A DNA stretch of 64,000 bases from Pseudomonas fluorescens (lineage in GTDB: Bacteria; Pseudomonadota; Gammaproteobacteria; Pseudomonadales; Pseudomonadaceae). Location of the stretch: positions 248,001 through 312,000 of the forward strand of contig NZ_CABVII010000002.1 of the NCBI RefSeq assembly GCF_902497995.1. The letters run 5' to 3'. Of this stretch, positions 27,156-35,578 are shown piece by piece; the stretch's first letter is position 1; every line of letters starts with the position of its first letter. Both the position numbers and the translations under genes were made by a program. The notes beneath the pieces are model-generated. The model saw only the letters and a program-made list of their open reading frames with translations. It was not told the DNA's origin and made no database searches.

Positions 27156-28505
27156 TCAGTGAGTCCGGCTTGTAAACCAGCCGTCGTTCTTGCGCAGAAA
27201 CCAGGCAAAAGCGCCAAGGGTCAAACTGCGCAAGGCCATGAAAAACAGGAACGTTATCCACAGGCCATGGTTGCCCAGGCCTTGCAGCGCCCAGGCAAAC
27301 GGCAATAACAGAATCATCGTCAACAGCATGCCGTTGCGCATTTCCCGGGCGCGAGTGGCGCCGATGAACAGACCGTCGAGCAGGTAACTCCAGACCGCAA
27401 TCAGCGGCAGGGCGGCAAGGTAGGGCAGGTAGATGAATGCGGTGTCGCGCACGTTTTGAATGTCGGTCTGCATCTCGATGAACAGATGGCCAGCGAACAG
27501 AAACAGCGCGGCAAAGCCCAGGCTCGCCAGCAATGACCAACCACAGGCCACCACCAACGAGCGGCGCAGGGCGCCCCGGTCGCGAGCACCGATGGCGTGC
27601 CCGCAAAGGGCCTCCACGGCGTGGGCCAGACCATCGAGCGCATGGGCCGTCAGCAGCAGGCCGTTGAGCAATAACGCGTTGGCGGCGACAGTGGCGTCGC
27701 CCAGTCGCGCGCCTTGCACGGTAATGAGAAAAAACACCGATTGCAGGACTAGGCTGCGGATGAAGATGTCGCGGTTGACCGCCAACAGCGGTCGCCAGCT
27801 CTGCCACAGCGCCAGCGCAGCCCAGGCGATATGGCCAGGGTAGGCGCGCAGGGCGTTGCGGGTCATCAGCAGGCCGATCAGTGCGCCGGTCCATTCGGCA
27901 ATCACCGACGCCCGGGCAGCGCCGACCACGCCCCATTCCAGCCCGAGGACGAACCACAGGTTCAAGGCAATGTTGACCAGGTTGGTGCTCAGCAGAATCG
28001 CCAGTGGCGCCCGGGCGTTCTGGGTGCCGAGGAACCAGCCGACCAGGGCGTAACTGGCCAGTGCCGCCGGCAGGCCGAACAGCCGCGTGTGGAAAAACTC
28101 GCGGGTCAGTTGATCCAGTTCGGCCGAGGGTTGCATGAAGTGCAACGCGACGCCGCTCAACGGCACGCCCAGCGCCCCCAGGACAATGGCCAGGCCCATG
28201 GCCAGCAGCAAGCCCTGCAACAGGATTTGCCGCAACGCCGCGCCATCCCCGCGTCCCGCAGCCTGGGCGGCAAAGCCGGTGGAGCCCATGCGCAGAAAAC
28301 CCATGGCCCAGGCGAGAAAGGTGTACAGGCTGGCCCCGACCGCGACGGCGCCCAGCTGATGGGCGTGGGGCAGGTGGCCGATGACGGTACTGTCGACCAG
28401 CGCCACCAGCGGTACGGAAATGTTCGACAGAATCATGGGCGCGGCGAGCGCCCAGACCCGGCGGTGAGTAGGACGGTCGCGCCAGTCGGCGATCAGGCTG
28501 GACAT
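27156..28505 (-). CDS. MATE-family efflux transporter, DinF-like
   Basis: This 449-residue inner-membrane protein has about twelve spans. The MATE/DinF features are LAAPMILSNISVPLVALVDSTVIGHL at the start and VGASLYTFLAWAMGFLRMGSTGFAAQAAG. Members export drugs or other organic molecules by Na+ or H+ exchange; the substrate here is unknown. ATG 28505 has AAGGAG upstream; the open frame to 28763 runs through a REP element and is rejected. It is convergent with the vgrG island. Confidence 0.9.
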   Translation of the reverse strand: MSSLIADWRDRPTHRRVWALAAPMILSNISVPLVALVDSTVIGHLPHAHQLGAVAVGASLYTFLAWAMGFLRMGSTGFAAQAAGRGDGAALRQILLQGLLLAMGLAIVLGALGVPLSGVALHFMQPSAELDQLTREFFHTRLFGLPAALASYALVGWFLGTQNARAPLAILLSTNLVNIALNLWFVLGLEWGVVGAARASVIAEWTGALIGLLMTRNALRAYPGHIAWAALALWQSWRPLLAVNRDIFIRSLVLQSVFFLITVQGARLGDATVAANALLLNGLLLTAHALDGLAHAVEALCGHAIGARDRGALRRSLVVACGWSLLASLGFAALFLFAGHLFIEMQTDIQNVRDTAFIYLPYLAALPLIAVWSYLLDGLFIGATRAREMRNGMLLTMILLLPFAWALQGLGNHGLWITFLFFMALRSLTLGAFAWFLRKNDGWFTSRTH

Positions 28506-28564
28506 GCAGGCTCCTTGGGAGAGCGGGCATTGTAGCGACACATCTGAATCCGAAGTGATCCAAT

Positions 28565-28652
28565 GTGGGAGCGAGCTTGCTCGCGATGGCGGTGTGTCAT
28601 GCGACATGGATGTCGGCTGACACTCCGCCTTCGCGAGCAAGCTCGCTCCCAC
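28565..28652. repeat. REP doublet between MATE gene and small membrane gene
   Basis: Arms GTGGGAGCGAGCTTGCTCGC and GCGAGCAAGCTCGCTCCCAC are perfect complements. The spacer carries a nested palindrome (GTGTCA..CGACAT and ATGTCG..TGACAC). Confidence 0.85.
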
Positions 28653-28666
28653 AGGGTTTGGTGGTG

Positions 28667-28960
28667 TTAGTGGATAATCCAGCTCAACAACCAAAGCCCC
28701 AGCAGCAACCAGATAATCCCCATGATGATCGACGCACTCATGAAGGCGCGAATCGCCGCCCACAACAGCATCAGCCCCACGATCAACGCGATGATGCTGA
28801 CGATCGAAGCGTCCATGCCCAGCGCCCGGGACAGTCCTTCGACAAAGTTGCTGCCGGCATGGCTCAACAGATTGAACAGCCCGCTGAGGGCGTCAACGAT
28901 GAACCGGATGATCGAACCGAGTACCTGGCCGAGCCATTCGAAAAAACTGTCTACCTGCAT
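28667..28960 (-). CDS. Small hydrophobic membrane protein, function unknown
   Basis: This 97-residue protein has an amphipathic N-terminal half (FFEWLGQVLGSIIRFIVDALSG) and two likely membrane helices in the C-terminal half (IVSIIALIVGLMLLWAA, IIMGIIWLLLGLWLLSWI). I do not recognise a named family. AGGA lies upstream of the ATG. It is on the same strand as the MATE gene but separated by a REP doublet. The coding region lacks stops and has third-position GC bias like its neighbours, which supports a real gene. Confidence 0.75.
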   Translation of the reverse strand: MQVDSFFEWLGQVLGSIIRFIVDALSGLFNLLSHAGSNFVEGLSRALGMDASIVSIIALIVGLMLLWAAIRAFMSASIIMGIIWLLLGLWLLSWIIH

Positions 28961-29077
28961 GTCGTGAACGTCCTGTTGAAGTGGTTGAACCTTGGGCCAA
29001 TGATCACAGTGGCGAGTTCCCTGATGCCGGGATCGTTTGAGTATGACGCAAAGCTTCCGGTCTGTTGATGAACCCCT

Positions 29078-29174
29078 GTAGGAGCTGGCTTGTCGGATCG
29101 CCGCACCGCAGCGAAGGCGGCCTCAAGGCTTGCACCGCCCATGAAGACGCCTTCGCCAGCAAGCCGGCTCCTAC
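29078..29174. repeat. REP doublet, GCTGGCTT variant
   Basis: GTAGGAGCTGGCTTGTCGG at the left pairs loosely with GCCAGCAAGCCGGCTCCTAC at the right. The gap 28961-29284 contains little else except the tandem copy listed next. Confidence 0.75.
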
Positions 29175-29238
29175 AGGGGGCTAACGCCCCTTGCCTTCGC
29201 CAGCAAGCCGGCTCCTACAGGGGGCTAACGCCCCTTGC
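29151..29238. repeat. Perfect 44-base tandem duplication containing a REP arm
   Basis: Bases 29151-29194 and 29195-29238 are identical. Each unit starts CTTCGCCAGCAAGCCGGC, contains the GGCTCCTACAG REP end, and finishes GGGGCTAACGCCCCTTGC, whose GGGGC..GCCCC arms form a small hairpin. The copies end 46 bases before the MazG-like start. Confidence 0.9.
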
Positions 29239-29284
29239 CTTCCCCGGCCATCCCCCCGAAGCTATACGCCTTCAGGAGAGCCCG

Positions 29285-29587
29285 ATGAACCTTGTTGAAC
29301 TGACCGAACGCCTGCATGCCATTCGTGACCGCAACGACTGGCGGCAATTTCACAGCCCGAAAAACCTGGCCATGGCCGCGAGCGTGGAGATGTCAGAGCT
29401 GGTAGAGATCTTCCAGTGGCTGACCGAAGACCAGTCGCATCAGCTGCCAGCGGACAAACTCGCCCACGCCGGGCAGGAAGTCGGCGACATCGTGCTCTAT
29501 CTACTGCTGCTGTGCAGCGAGTTGGGGCTGGACATGGATGAAGTGGTGCGCAGCAAGCTTGCCGACAGTGAACGGAGGTTCAGCTGA
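29285..29587 (+). CDS. MazG-like nucleotide pyrophosphohydrolase
   Basis: This 100-residue single-domain MazG/RS21-C6-type protein would hydrolyse a (d)NTP to the monophosphate. The metal-binding motif is present: the E-x2-E-x2-E pattern in EMSELVEIFQWL, followed by EVGDIVLYLLLL (ExxD). ATG 29285 is preceded by AGGAGAG; the frame upstream runs into repeats. The stop overlaps the cmoM start as TGATG. Confidence 0.88.
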   Translation: MNLVELTERLHAIRDRNDWRQFHSPKNLAMAASVEMSELVEIFQWLTEDQSHQLPADKLAHAGQEVGDIVLYLLLLCSELGLDMDEVVRSKLADSERRFS

Positions 29588-30336
29588 TGAGCGACCGTCA
29601 TTTCGATCAACTGGCGACCCGCTTCGCCGAAAAAATCTACGGGGGAGCCAAAGGCGCGATCCGTCTGGCTGTGCTTCAGGCCGACCTGGTCGAAATCCTG
29701 CCGGACCGGCCATTGCGCGTACTCGACATCGGCGCCGGCCTTGGTCACATGTCGTTGTGGCTGGCCCAGCGTGGTCATGAAGTGACGCTGGCCGAACCCG
29801 CCGAGCCGATGCTCGAAGGCGCCCGGCAGCGCTTCGCCGACGCGGGGCAGAGCGCGACCTTCATTCAGGCACCGTGGCAGGACCTGCTCGGCCAGCTCAC
29901 CGAACCCTACGATCTGGTGCTGTGCCACGCCGTGCTGGAATGGCTGGCCGAACCTCACGCGATCCTGCCGGTACTGCATCAGCTGACCAAGCCCGAAGGC
30001 TGGCTCTCCCTGGCCTTCTACAACCGCGATGCGCTGATCTACCGCAACCTGCTCAAGGGCCACTTTCGCAAGATGCGCAAGAACGACATGGCCGGCGAAA
30101 AGCAGAGCCTGACCCCGCAGCAGCCCCTCGACCCGCGTGAACTGGCGGCGCAACTTGAAGGCTTTTGGCAGGTCGAAACCCAGAGTGGGGTCCGTGTTTT
30201 TCACGACTACATGCCGGTGGAATTCCAGGCCCGCGCCGAACTGGCGGACCTGCTGGAAATGGAACTGGCCCACCGTCGCCACCCAAGCTTTGCCGGGCTT
30301 GGGCGCTATTTGCACTGGATCTGTCGGCCGGTCTGA
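29587..30336 (+). CDS. cmoM: tRNA 5-carboxymethoxyuridine methyltransferase CmoM
   Basis: CmoM (formerly SmtA) methylates cmo5U at the wobble position of certain tRNAs to mcmo5U. The 249-residue protein resembles the E. coli enzyme throughout: DRHFDQLATRFAEKIYGGAKG, motif I VLDIGAGLGHMSLWLAQRGH, LCHAVLEWLAEP, and SGVRVFHDYMP near the C-terminus. It is translationally coupled to the MazG-like gene. A DUF4136 lipoprotein gene begins 12 bases after the stop. Confidence 0.9.
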   Translation: MSDRHFDQLATRFAEKIYGGAKGAIRLAVLQADLVEILPDRPLRVLDIGAGLGHMSLWLAQRGHEVTLAEPAEPMLEGARQRFADAGQSATFIQAPWQDLLGQLTEPYDLVLCHAVLEWLAEPHAILPVLHQLTKPEGWLSLAFYNRDALIYRNLLKGHFRKMRKNDMAGEKQSLTPQQPLDPRELAAQLEGFWQVETQSGVRVFHDYMPVEFQARAELADLLEMELAHRRHPSFAGLGRYLHWICRPV

Positions 30337-30348
30337 TCGGAGCGCGAA

Positions 30349-30972
30349 ATGAAAACTCGTTCAGGGTTACTGGTGATCTGTCTGGGGTTGGCGGCCTGTC
30401 AGGGCAGCAATCCCTATGTAGCGACATCCAGGCCCTTGCCGCCAGCGCCACCCCAGGCGGCCAACACCTTTGACCGTAGTGCCTACCCGGCGCCACCGCG
30501 CGATTATGGGCGCTACCGCAGCTGGGCCTGGCTCAACGGACACCTGCCGCCGGGCACCGCCTGGGCAGATTCGACGCAGGTTGCCGAGGCGGTCAGCAAC
30601 GCGCTGGATCAGCGCGGCTTGCGCCCGCTGCATGACAATCGCCCGGCGGACCTGTTTGTCAGCGCCGACCTGCGCCTGGAAACCCGCTTGCGCCAGGTCC
30701 GCGACGATTATGGTTACTACGGCGGTGGGTATGGCGGTTATGGCGGTTACAACCGTTACGGCAGCGGCTATGGCATGTACAACACGGTGCCGATCGTTCG
30801 CACTTATCAGGAGCAAGTCGTGGTGGTACGGGTGGATCTGTTCGACGCGCAAAGCGGTCAACCGGTATGGAGCGCCAGCGCAGAAACCAGTAACCGGGGC
30901 AGCCAGAGCGAGCGTACAGATGCCATCCGGGAGGCTGTAGAAAAGGCAATGTCGGCGTATCCTCCTGATTAG
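30349..30972 (+). CDS. DUF4136 lipoprotein with Gly/Tyr-rich insert
   Basis: This 207-residue protein has a lipoprotein signal ending LGLAAC (lipobox, Cys17), so it is anchored to the cell envelope. The DUF4136 region has YRSWAWLNG and [10 protein letters not shown] glycine/tyrosine repeat (about residues 124-144, [17 protein letters not shown]...) interrupts the domain and is absent in the paralogue downstream. Function is unknown. It starts 12 bases after cmoM and is followed by its paralogue at 31027. Confidence 0.85.
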   Translation: MKTRSGLLVICLGLAACQGSNPYVATSRPLPPAPPQAANTFDRSAYPAPPRDYGRYRSWAWLNGHLPPGTAWADSTQVAEAVSNALDQRGLRPLHDNRPADLFVSADLRLETRLRQVRDDYGYYGGGYGGYGGYNRYGSGYGMYNTVPIVRTYQEQVVVVRVDLFDAQSGQPVWSASAETSNRGSQSERTDAIREAVEKAMSAYPPD

Positions 30973-31026
30973 CTACTTTCGTTAAGAAGCATTGCGCAGG
31001 TTCATGTCTTCAACCGGAGAAATATC

Positions 31027-31581
31027 ATGTTCCGCCGTCTCGCTTTACTGGCCGTGGCCGCGCTGCTCAGCGCCTGCGCCACCCAGGTCAATCATGATTT
31101 TGATGCCAGCCGCGACTTTTCCGCCTATCGCAGCTGGAGCTGGAAAGAACCCGCCCTGCAATATCGACCCGATGACCCGCGGATCAAGAGCGACCTGACT
31201 GAGCAACGCGTGCGCCAATCGGTTGCCGATCAGCTCGATCAACGTGGCTTGCGTCCTGCCGCCCCCGGCACCCGGGGCGACTTGAGCGTGCAGACCTACC
31301 TGATCGTCGAAGAGCGCCAGCAACAAGTCACCACCAACTATGGCGGCGCTTGGGGCAACCCATGGAATGGCTACTGGGGCGGGCCGATGTACAACGAAAC
31401 CCGCAACGTCAGCTACAAGGTGGCGACCATCCAGATCGACCTGCTCGATGGCAAGGACGGCAAGCTGGTGTGGCGCGGCAGTGATGAACAAATGCTCAGC
31501 CGCACACCGAATCCCGCTGATCGTAGCGCGGCGATACGCGAAACGGTCGGACGGGTGCTGGCCAACTATCCACCCAGATAG
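31027..31581 (+). CDS. DUF4136 lipoprotein
   Basis: This 184-residue lipoprotein has lipobox LLSAC (Cys near residue 18) and the DUF4136 fold: [42 protein letters not shown], and DLLDGKDGKLVWRGS. It is a paralogue of the preceding gene, in tandem after a 54-base gap. AGAAATATC precedes the ATG. Function is unknown. Confidence 0.88.
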   Translation: MFRRLALLAVAALLSACATQVNHDFDASRDFSAYRSWSWKEPALQYRPDDPRIKSDLTEQRVRQSVADQLDQRGLRPAAPGTRGDLSVQTYLIVEERQQQVTTNYGGAWGNPWNGYWGGPMYNETRNVSYKVATIQIDLLDGKDGKLVWRGSDEQMLSRTPNPADRSAAIRETVGRVLANYPPR

Positions 31582-31632
31582 ACATCACGGCATTTCAGCT
31601 TGTCCGGGGGGCATGACGGCGCGACGACCGGG

Positions 31633-32487
31633 TCAGGCAACAGGCCGCCAATGCCCCACCATATGCTCAAGATCCCCCGCACCCACCAACTGAAAATCGC
31701 CACTGGAACCGGCCGCGCTGGACAGCAGTGTCACCTCGCTCGGCAGCCGCACCGGCTTCCTGAACTGCACCGCAAGCTCGACATTCGCCGCCGGCAGGTG
31801 CTCACTCAGCGCCGCGAGTGTCCGGGCCTTGTTCCACAACCCATGGGCAATGGCTGTCGGGAAGCCGAACAGTCTGGCGCTGACGGCACTCAGGTGAATC
31901 GGGTTGTAGTCACCGGACACTTTGGCGTACTGCCGGCCAATGTCCGCCGGCGCTTGCCATCGGGTCACCTCCATCAGCTCCAGCGTCGATGCCAACACTT
32001 CCTCGACAGGCTCGCCGTCCAGTTTGACGCCCCGGCACAACATCTGGCTTTGCGCTTCCCACAACACGCCCAACTGATCGTCGAGGGTGGTCACCAGGTC
32101 GAACGTTGCACCCTTGGCATGGGGTTGCAGGTTCTGCACCTGCACGCTGACCCGCGCGCGATGTACCCCGCCCATTGGCCGCAAGACGCGAATGCGGTTG
32201 CTCAGGTGTATCAGCCCCAGCAGCGGAAACGGAAACGCCTTGGCCGTGAGCAATTGCATCTGCAAGGCAAACGCCAGGATGTGTGGATAGGTGGGTGGCA
32301 GCAAACCGTTGTCGGCAAAGCCGCAGACCTTGCGATAGGCCGCCAGGCGCTTCGGATCGACATCGAGCCAGCAGCGCAAACCCGAGTCGGGCAGCGTGGT
32401 GCCGGTGATTTTGCGTCGGGTTGCCGCCTTTACATAGAGGTCCGACAGACCCGGTTCGCGGTTGAGTGTGTGCCAATCGATGATCAT
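31633..32487 (-). CDS. MaoC-like (R)-hydratase, double hot-dog
   Basis: This 284-residue protein has a MaoC hot-dog domain in its C-terminal half, with the hydratase motif DYNPIHLSAVSARLFGFPTAIAHG (Asp and His catalytic). The N-terminal half is a second, divergent hot-dog. Such enzymes hydrate enoyl-CoA/ACP to (R)-3-hydroxyacyl thioesters. ATG 32487 lies just after the fabG stop, so the two genes are co-transcribed and probably act in sequence on the same chain. Confidence 0.88.
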   Translation of the reverse strand: MIIDWHTLNREPGLSDLYVKAATRRKITGTTLPDSGLRCWLDVDPKRLAAYRKVCGFADNGLLPPTYPHILAFALQMQLLTAKAFPFPLLGLIHLSNRIRVLRPMGGVHRARVSVQVQNLQPHAKGATFDLVTTLDDQLGVLWEAQSQMLCRGVKLDGEPVEEVLASTLELMEVTRWQAPADIGRQYAKVSGDYNPIHLSAVSARLFGFPTAIAHGLWNKARTLAALSEHLPAANVELAVQFRKPVRLPSEVTLLSSAAGSSGDFQLVGAGDLEHMVGHWRPVA

Positions 32488-32489
32488 GC

Positions 32490-33842
32490 CTAAGCCCCCA
32501 AAACACTTTGCCCACAAACGCGCAATGCCTGCCCGGTGAAGGCCCCGGTGCCCGGTTGCGCCAGCCAGGCCACCGCTTCGGCGACGTCTTGCGGCAGGCC
32601 GCCCTGGCCCAACGAACTCATGCGTCGCCCGGCTTCACGCAGGCCGAACGGCAGGTGCGCGGTCATCTGGGTTTCGATGAACCCCGGTGCCACCGCGTTG
32701 ATGCTGATACCGCGCGCCTTCAACAGTGGCGCCCAGGCTTGGGCCAGACCGATCAGCCCGGCCTTGCTCGCCGCGTAGTTGGTTTGCCCGCGATTGCCGG
32801 CGATGCCGCTGATGGAGGCCAGAAGAATCACCCGGCCATTGTCCTGCAAGGTGCCGCTGTCGAGCAGGGCCTTGGTCAATACCTGCGGCGCATTGAGATT
32901 GACGGCGAGCACGGCGTCCCAGAATTCCGGGGTCATGTTGGCCAGGGTTTTGTCCCGAGTGATGCCGGCGTTGTGCACGACAATGTCGATGCCGTCGGGC
33001 AAGTGTTCGATCAGTTGCGCGGCGGCGTCTTCGGCGCAGATGTCCAGGGTGATGCCGCGCCCGCCGAGGCGGGCGGCGAGGGCGTCGAGATCGGTCTTGG
33101 CCGGCGGCACGTCCAGCAGGATGACATCGGCGCCGTCACGGGCCAGGGTTTCGGCGATGGACGCACCGATACCGCGTGCCGCGCCGGTGACCAGCGCCTT
33201 GCGACCGGCCAGCGGGCGAGTCCAGTCCGTCACCGGGGTGTTGCAGGCGTCCAGGCCAATCACTTGTCCGGAAACGAAAGCGCTTTTGGGCGAGAGGAAA
33301 AACCGCAACGGGCCTTCCAGTTGATCCTCGGCACCTTCACCGACATGGATCAGCTGCAAGGTACCACCGCCGCGCAACTCCTTGGCCAGCGACCGGCTGA
33401 AACCCTCCAGGGCCCGCTGGGTGCTGGCGGCGAACGGGTCGCTCAAGGTGTGCGGCGCGCGCCCCAGGATTACCAGGTGTGCGTTGTGATCGAGGTTTTT
33501 CAGCAGCGGCTGGAAGAATTCGCGCAGCTGTTTGAGCTGGTCGGTCTGCACCAGATCGGTGGCATCGAATACCACGGCCTTGAGTTTCGGTCCGTGACCG
33601 GGAATCCACGCCGTGGCCATTGAAGGTTCGGTGCCGTAGCTGTAAATCGCGTCGGTCAGGCGGTTGGCAAAGGCACTGACTTTTTCCGCCAGCGGCCCGC
33701 CGCCGATCAGCAACGCGCCCTCGACCGGACGCAGCCGGCCGGCTTGCCAGCGCTCCAATCGTACCGGCGACGGCAGACCCAGGGCCCCGACCAGGCGATG
33801 GCCGATGGACGAATTGGCGAAGTCGATATAGCGGTCAGACAT
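32490..33842 (-). CDS. Long 3-oxoacyl-ACP/CoA reductase (FabG4-like)
   Basis: This 450-residue SDR is of the high-molecular-weight FabG class. About the first 200 residues form a Rossmann-like, probably non-catalytic domain (VEGALLIGGGPLAEKVSAF). The ketoreductase follows with the NADP loop VTGAARGIGASIAETL, and catalytic Ser in ILLASISGIAG and Tyr/Lys in NYAASKAG. It reduces 3-oxoacyl thioesters. It is followed at once by the MaoC-type gene and is divergent from the thiolase at 34110. Confidence 0.9.
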   Translation of the reverse strand: MSDRYIDFANSSIGHRLVGALGLPSPVRLERWQAGRLRPVEGALLIGGGPLAEKVSAFANRLTDAIYSYGTEPSMATAWIPGHGPKLKAVVFDATDLVQTDQLKQLREFFQPLLKNLDHNAHLVILGRAPHTLSDPFAASTQRALEGFSRSLAKELRGGGTLQLIHVGEGAEDQLEGPLRFFLSPKSAFVSGQVIGLDACNTPVTDWTRPLAGRKALVTGAARGIGASIAETLARDGADVILLDVPPAKTDLDALAARLGGRGITLDICAEDAAAQLIEHLPDGIDIVVHNAGITRDKTLANMTPEFWDAVLAVNLNAPQVLTKALLDSGTLQDNGRVILLASISGIAGNRGQTNYAASKAGLIGLAQAWAPLLKARGISINAVAPGFIETQMTAHLPFGLREAGRRMSSLGQGGLPQDVAEAVAWLAQPGTGAFTGQALRVCGQSVLGA

Positions 33843-33976
33843 GGAACGCGCTCCAGCAGCTGGGGTTCAAAGTGTGGACCATGAATGGCGATCAGTCGTT
33901 CGATCCAGGAGATAAGGCCTACGCTTGATCACAGCAGAATAGTGTGTACGCGAGGTTTGTGTGCAACGCAGTCCCT

Positions 33977-34064
33977 GTGGGAGCGGGCTTGCCCGCGATG
34001 AGGCCGGCCTAGTTAACATCTTTGTCGACAGACACACCGCCATCGCGGGCAAGCCCGCTCCCAC
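33977..34064. repeat. REP doublet between fabG-like and thiolase genes
   Basis: Arms GTGGGAGCGGGCTTGCCCGC and GCGGGCAAGCCCGCTCCCAC are perfect complements. It lies in the divergent promoter region. Confidence 0.85.
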
Positions 34065-34109
34065 AGGGATTCGATTCAACCTTCAGATATTTTTCATCAG
34101 GAGCTTTTC

Positions 34110-35387
34110 ATGACTCAACCGCGCCGCGTCGCGATCATTGGCGGTAACCGTATCCCTTTCGCCCGCTCCAACGGGCCATACGCCACCGCCAGTAACCAGG
34201 CGATGCTCACCGCCGCGCTCGAAGGCCTGATCGAACGCTTCAACCTGCATGGCCTGTGCATGGGTGAAGTGGCGGCTGGCGCGGTGCTCAAACACTCCCG
34301 GGATTTCAACCTGACCCGCGAGTGCGTGCTCGGCTCGCGGCTGTCACCCACCACCCCGGCCTACGACATCCAGCAGGCCTGCGGCACTGGCCTTGAAGCG
34401 GCGCTGCTGGTGGCGAACAAAATCGCCCTTGGCCAGATCGAATGCGGCATTGCCGGTGGCGTCGATACCACCTCCGACGCGCCGATCGGCGTCAACGAAG
34501 GCTTGCGCAAGATCCTGCTGCAGGCCAATCGCGCCAGGACCACCGCCGACAAACTGAAAACCTTCCTGCAACTGCGACCCCGGCACCTGATCCCCGAACT
34601 GCCGCGCAACAGCGAGCCGCGCACCGGCCTGTCCATGGGCGAGCACTGCGAGTTGATGGCCCAGACCTGGAACATTCCACGGGACGAGCAAGATCAGCTG
34701 GCCCTCGAAAGCCATCGGAAAATGGCCGCGTCCTACACAGAAGGCTGGCACAACGACCTGATGACACCGTTCCTCGGCCTGACTCGCGACAACAACCTGC
34801 GCCCCGACCTGAACCTGGAAAAACTCGCGTCACTCAAACCAGTGTTCGAGAAAAGTGCCAAGGGCACCCTGACCGCAGGCAACTCCACGCCGCTCACCGA
34901 TGGCGCGTCGCTAGTGCTGTTGGGCAGCGAGGAGTGGGCGAAGGAACGCGGCTTGCCGATCCTTGCCTACCTGCGCGACGGCGAGGCGGCGGCGGTGGAT
35001 TTCGTCAACGGTGCCGAAGGGTTGTTGATGGCGCCGGTCTATGCCGTGCCGCGTTTGCTGGCGCGCAATGGCCTGACCTTGCAGGACTTCGATTACTACG
35101 AAATCCACGAAGCCTTCGCCGCGCAGGTGCTCTGCACCTTAAAGGCCTGGGAGGATCCGCAGTACTGCAAAAACCGCCTGGGCCTCGACGCGCCGCTGGG
35201 TTCCATTGATCGCGGCCGGCTTAATGTCAAAGGCAGTTCACTGGCGGCCGGGCATCCGTTTGCCGCCACCGGCGGGCGCATTGTCGCCAACCTGGCGAAG
35301 TTGCTCGATGCCGCGGGCAAGGGCCGGGGCTTGATTTCGATCTGCGCCGCGGGTGGCCAGGGTGTGACCGCGATTGTCGAGCGCTGA
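34110..35387 (+). CDS. Acetyl-CoA C-acyltransferase (thiolase)
   Basis: This 425-residue thiolase has the nucleophilic Cys in DIQQACGTGLEAALL, the His in YYEIHEAFAAQ, and the second Cys in SICAAGGQGVTAIVE. It resembles FadI-type 3-ketoacyl-CoA thiolases more than short biosynthetic ones, by length. It can cleave or form 3-oxoacyl-CoA. Divergent from the FabG-like and MaoC-like genes, it could complete a condense/reduce/hydrate set, or with them a beta-oxidation route for unusual chains. Confidence 0.92.
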   Translation: MTQPRRVAIIGGNRIPFARSNGPYATASNQAMLTAALEGLIERFNLHGLCMGEVAAGAVLKHSRDFNLTRECVLGSRLSPTTPAYDIQQACGTGLEAALLVANKIALGQIECGIAGGVDTTSDAPIGVNEGLRKILLQANRARTTADKLKTFLQLRPRHLIPELPRNSEPRTGLSMGEHCELMAQTWNIPRDEQDQLALESHRKMAASYTEGWHNDLMTPFLGLTRDNNLRPDLNLEKLASLKPVFEKSAKGTLTAGNSTPLTDGASLVLLGSEEWAKERGLPILAYLRDGEAAAVDFVNGAEGLLMAPVYAVPRLLARNGLTLQDFDYYEIHEAFAAQVLCTLKAWEDPQYCKNRLGLDAPLGSIDRGRLNVKGSSLAAGHPFAATGGRIVANLAKLLDAAGKGRGLISICAAGGQGVTAIVER

Positions 35388-35415
35388 TGACTGCGGTGGG
35401 TGTAACCGGAAACTT

Positions 35416-35502
35416 GTGGGAGCGGGCTTGCCCGCGATAGCGGTGTCTCAGACACAGAGATATTGAATGTGCCTCCCCTATCGCGGGCAAGCCCGCTCCC
35501 AC
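35416..35502. repeat. REP doublet between thiolase and AraC genes
   Basis: Arms GTGGGAGCGGGCTTGCCCGC and its complement ending GCCCGCTCCCAC. The spacer is less palindromic than in other copies. Confidence 0.85.
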
Positions 35503-35578
35503 AGGATCACCGGTGTTGAATACATGAGTGGCATGGCGTAACGTCGCTCATAGCCATTTTGCGACATAAGGCCAATCA

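Noticed and set aside
28506..28763. N-terminal extension of the MATE protein
   Set aside because: The extension translates a REP palindrome and lacks a ribosome site; ATG 28505 has AAGGAG.
29078..29238. Possible CRISPR-like array (repeated units)
   Set aside because: Only two identical adjoining copies with no spacers; the units are REP-derived.
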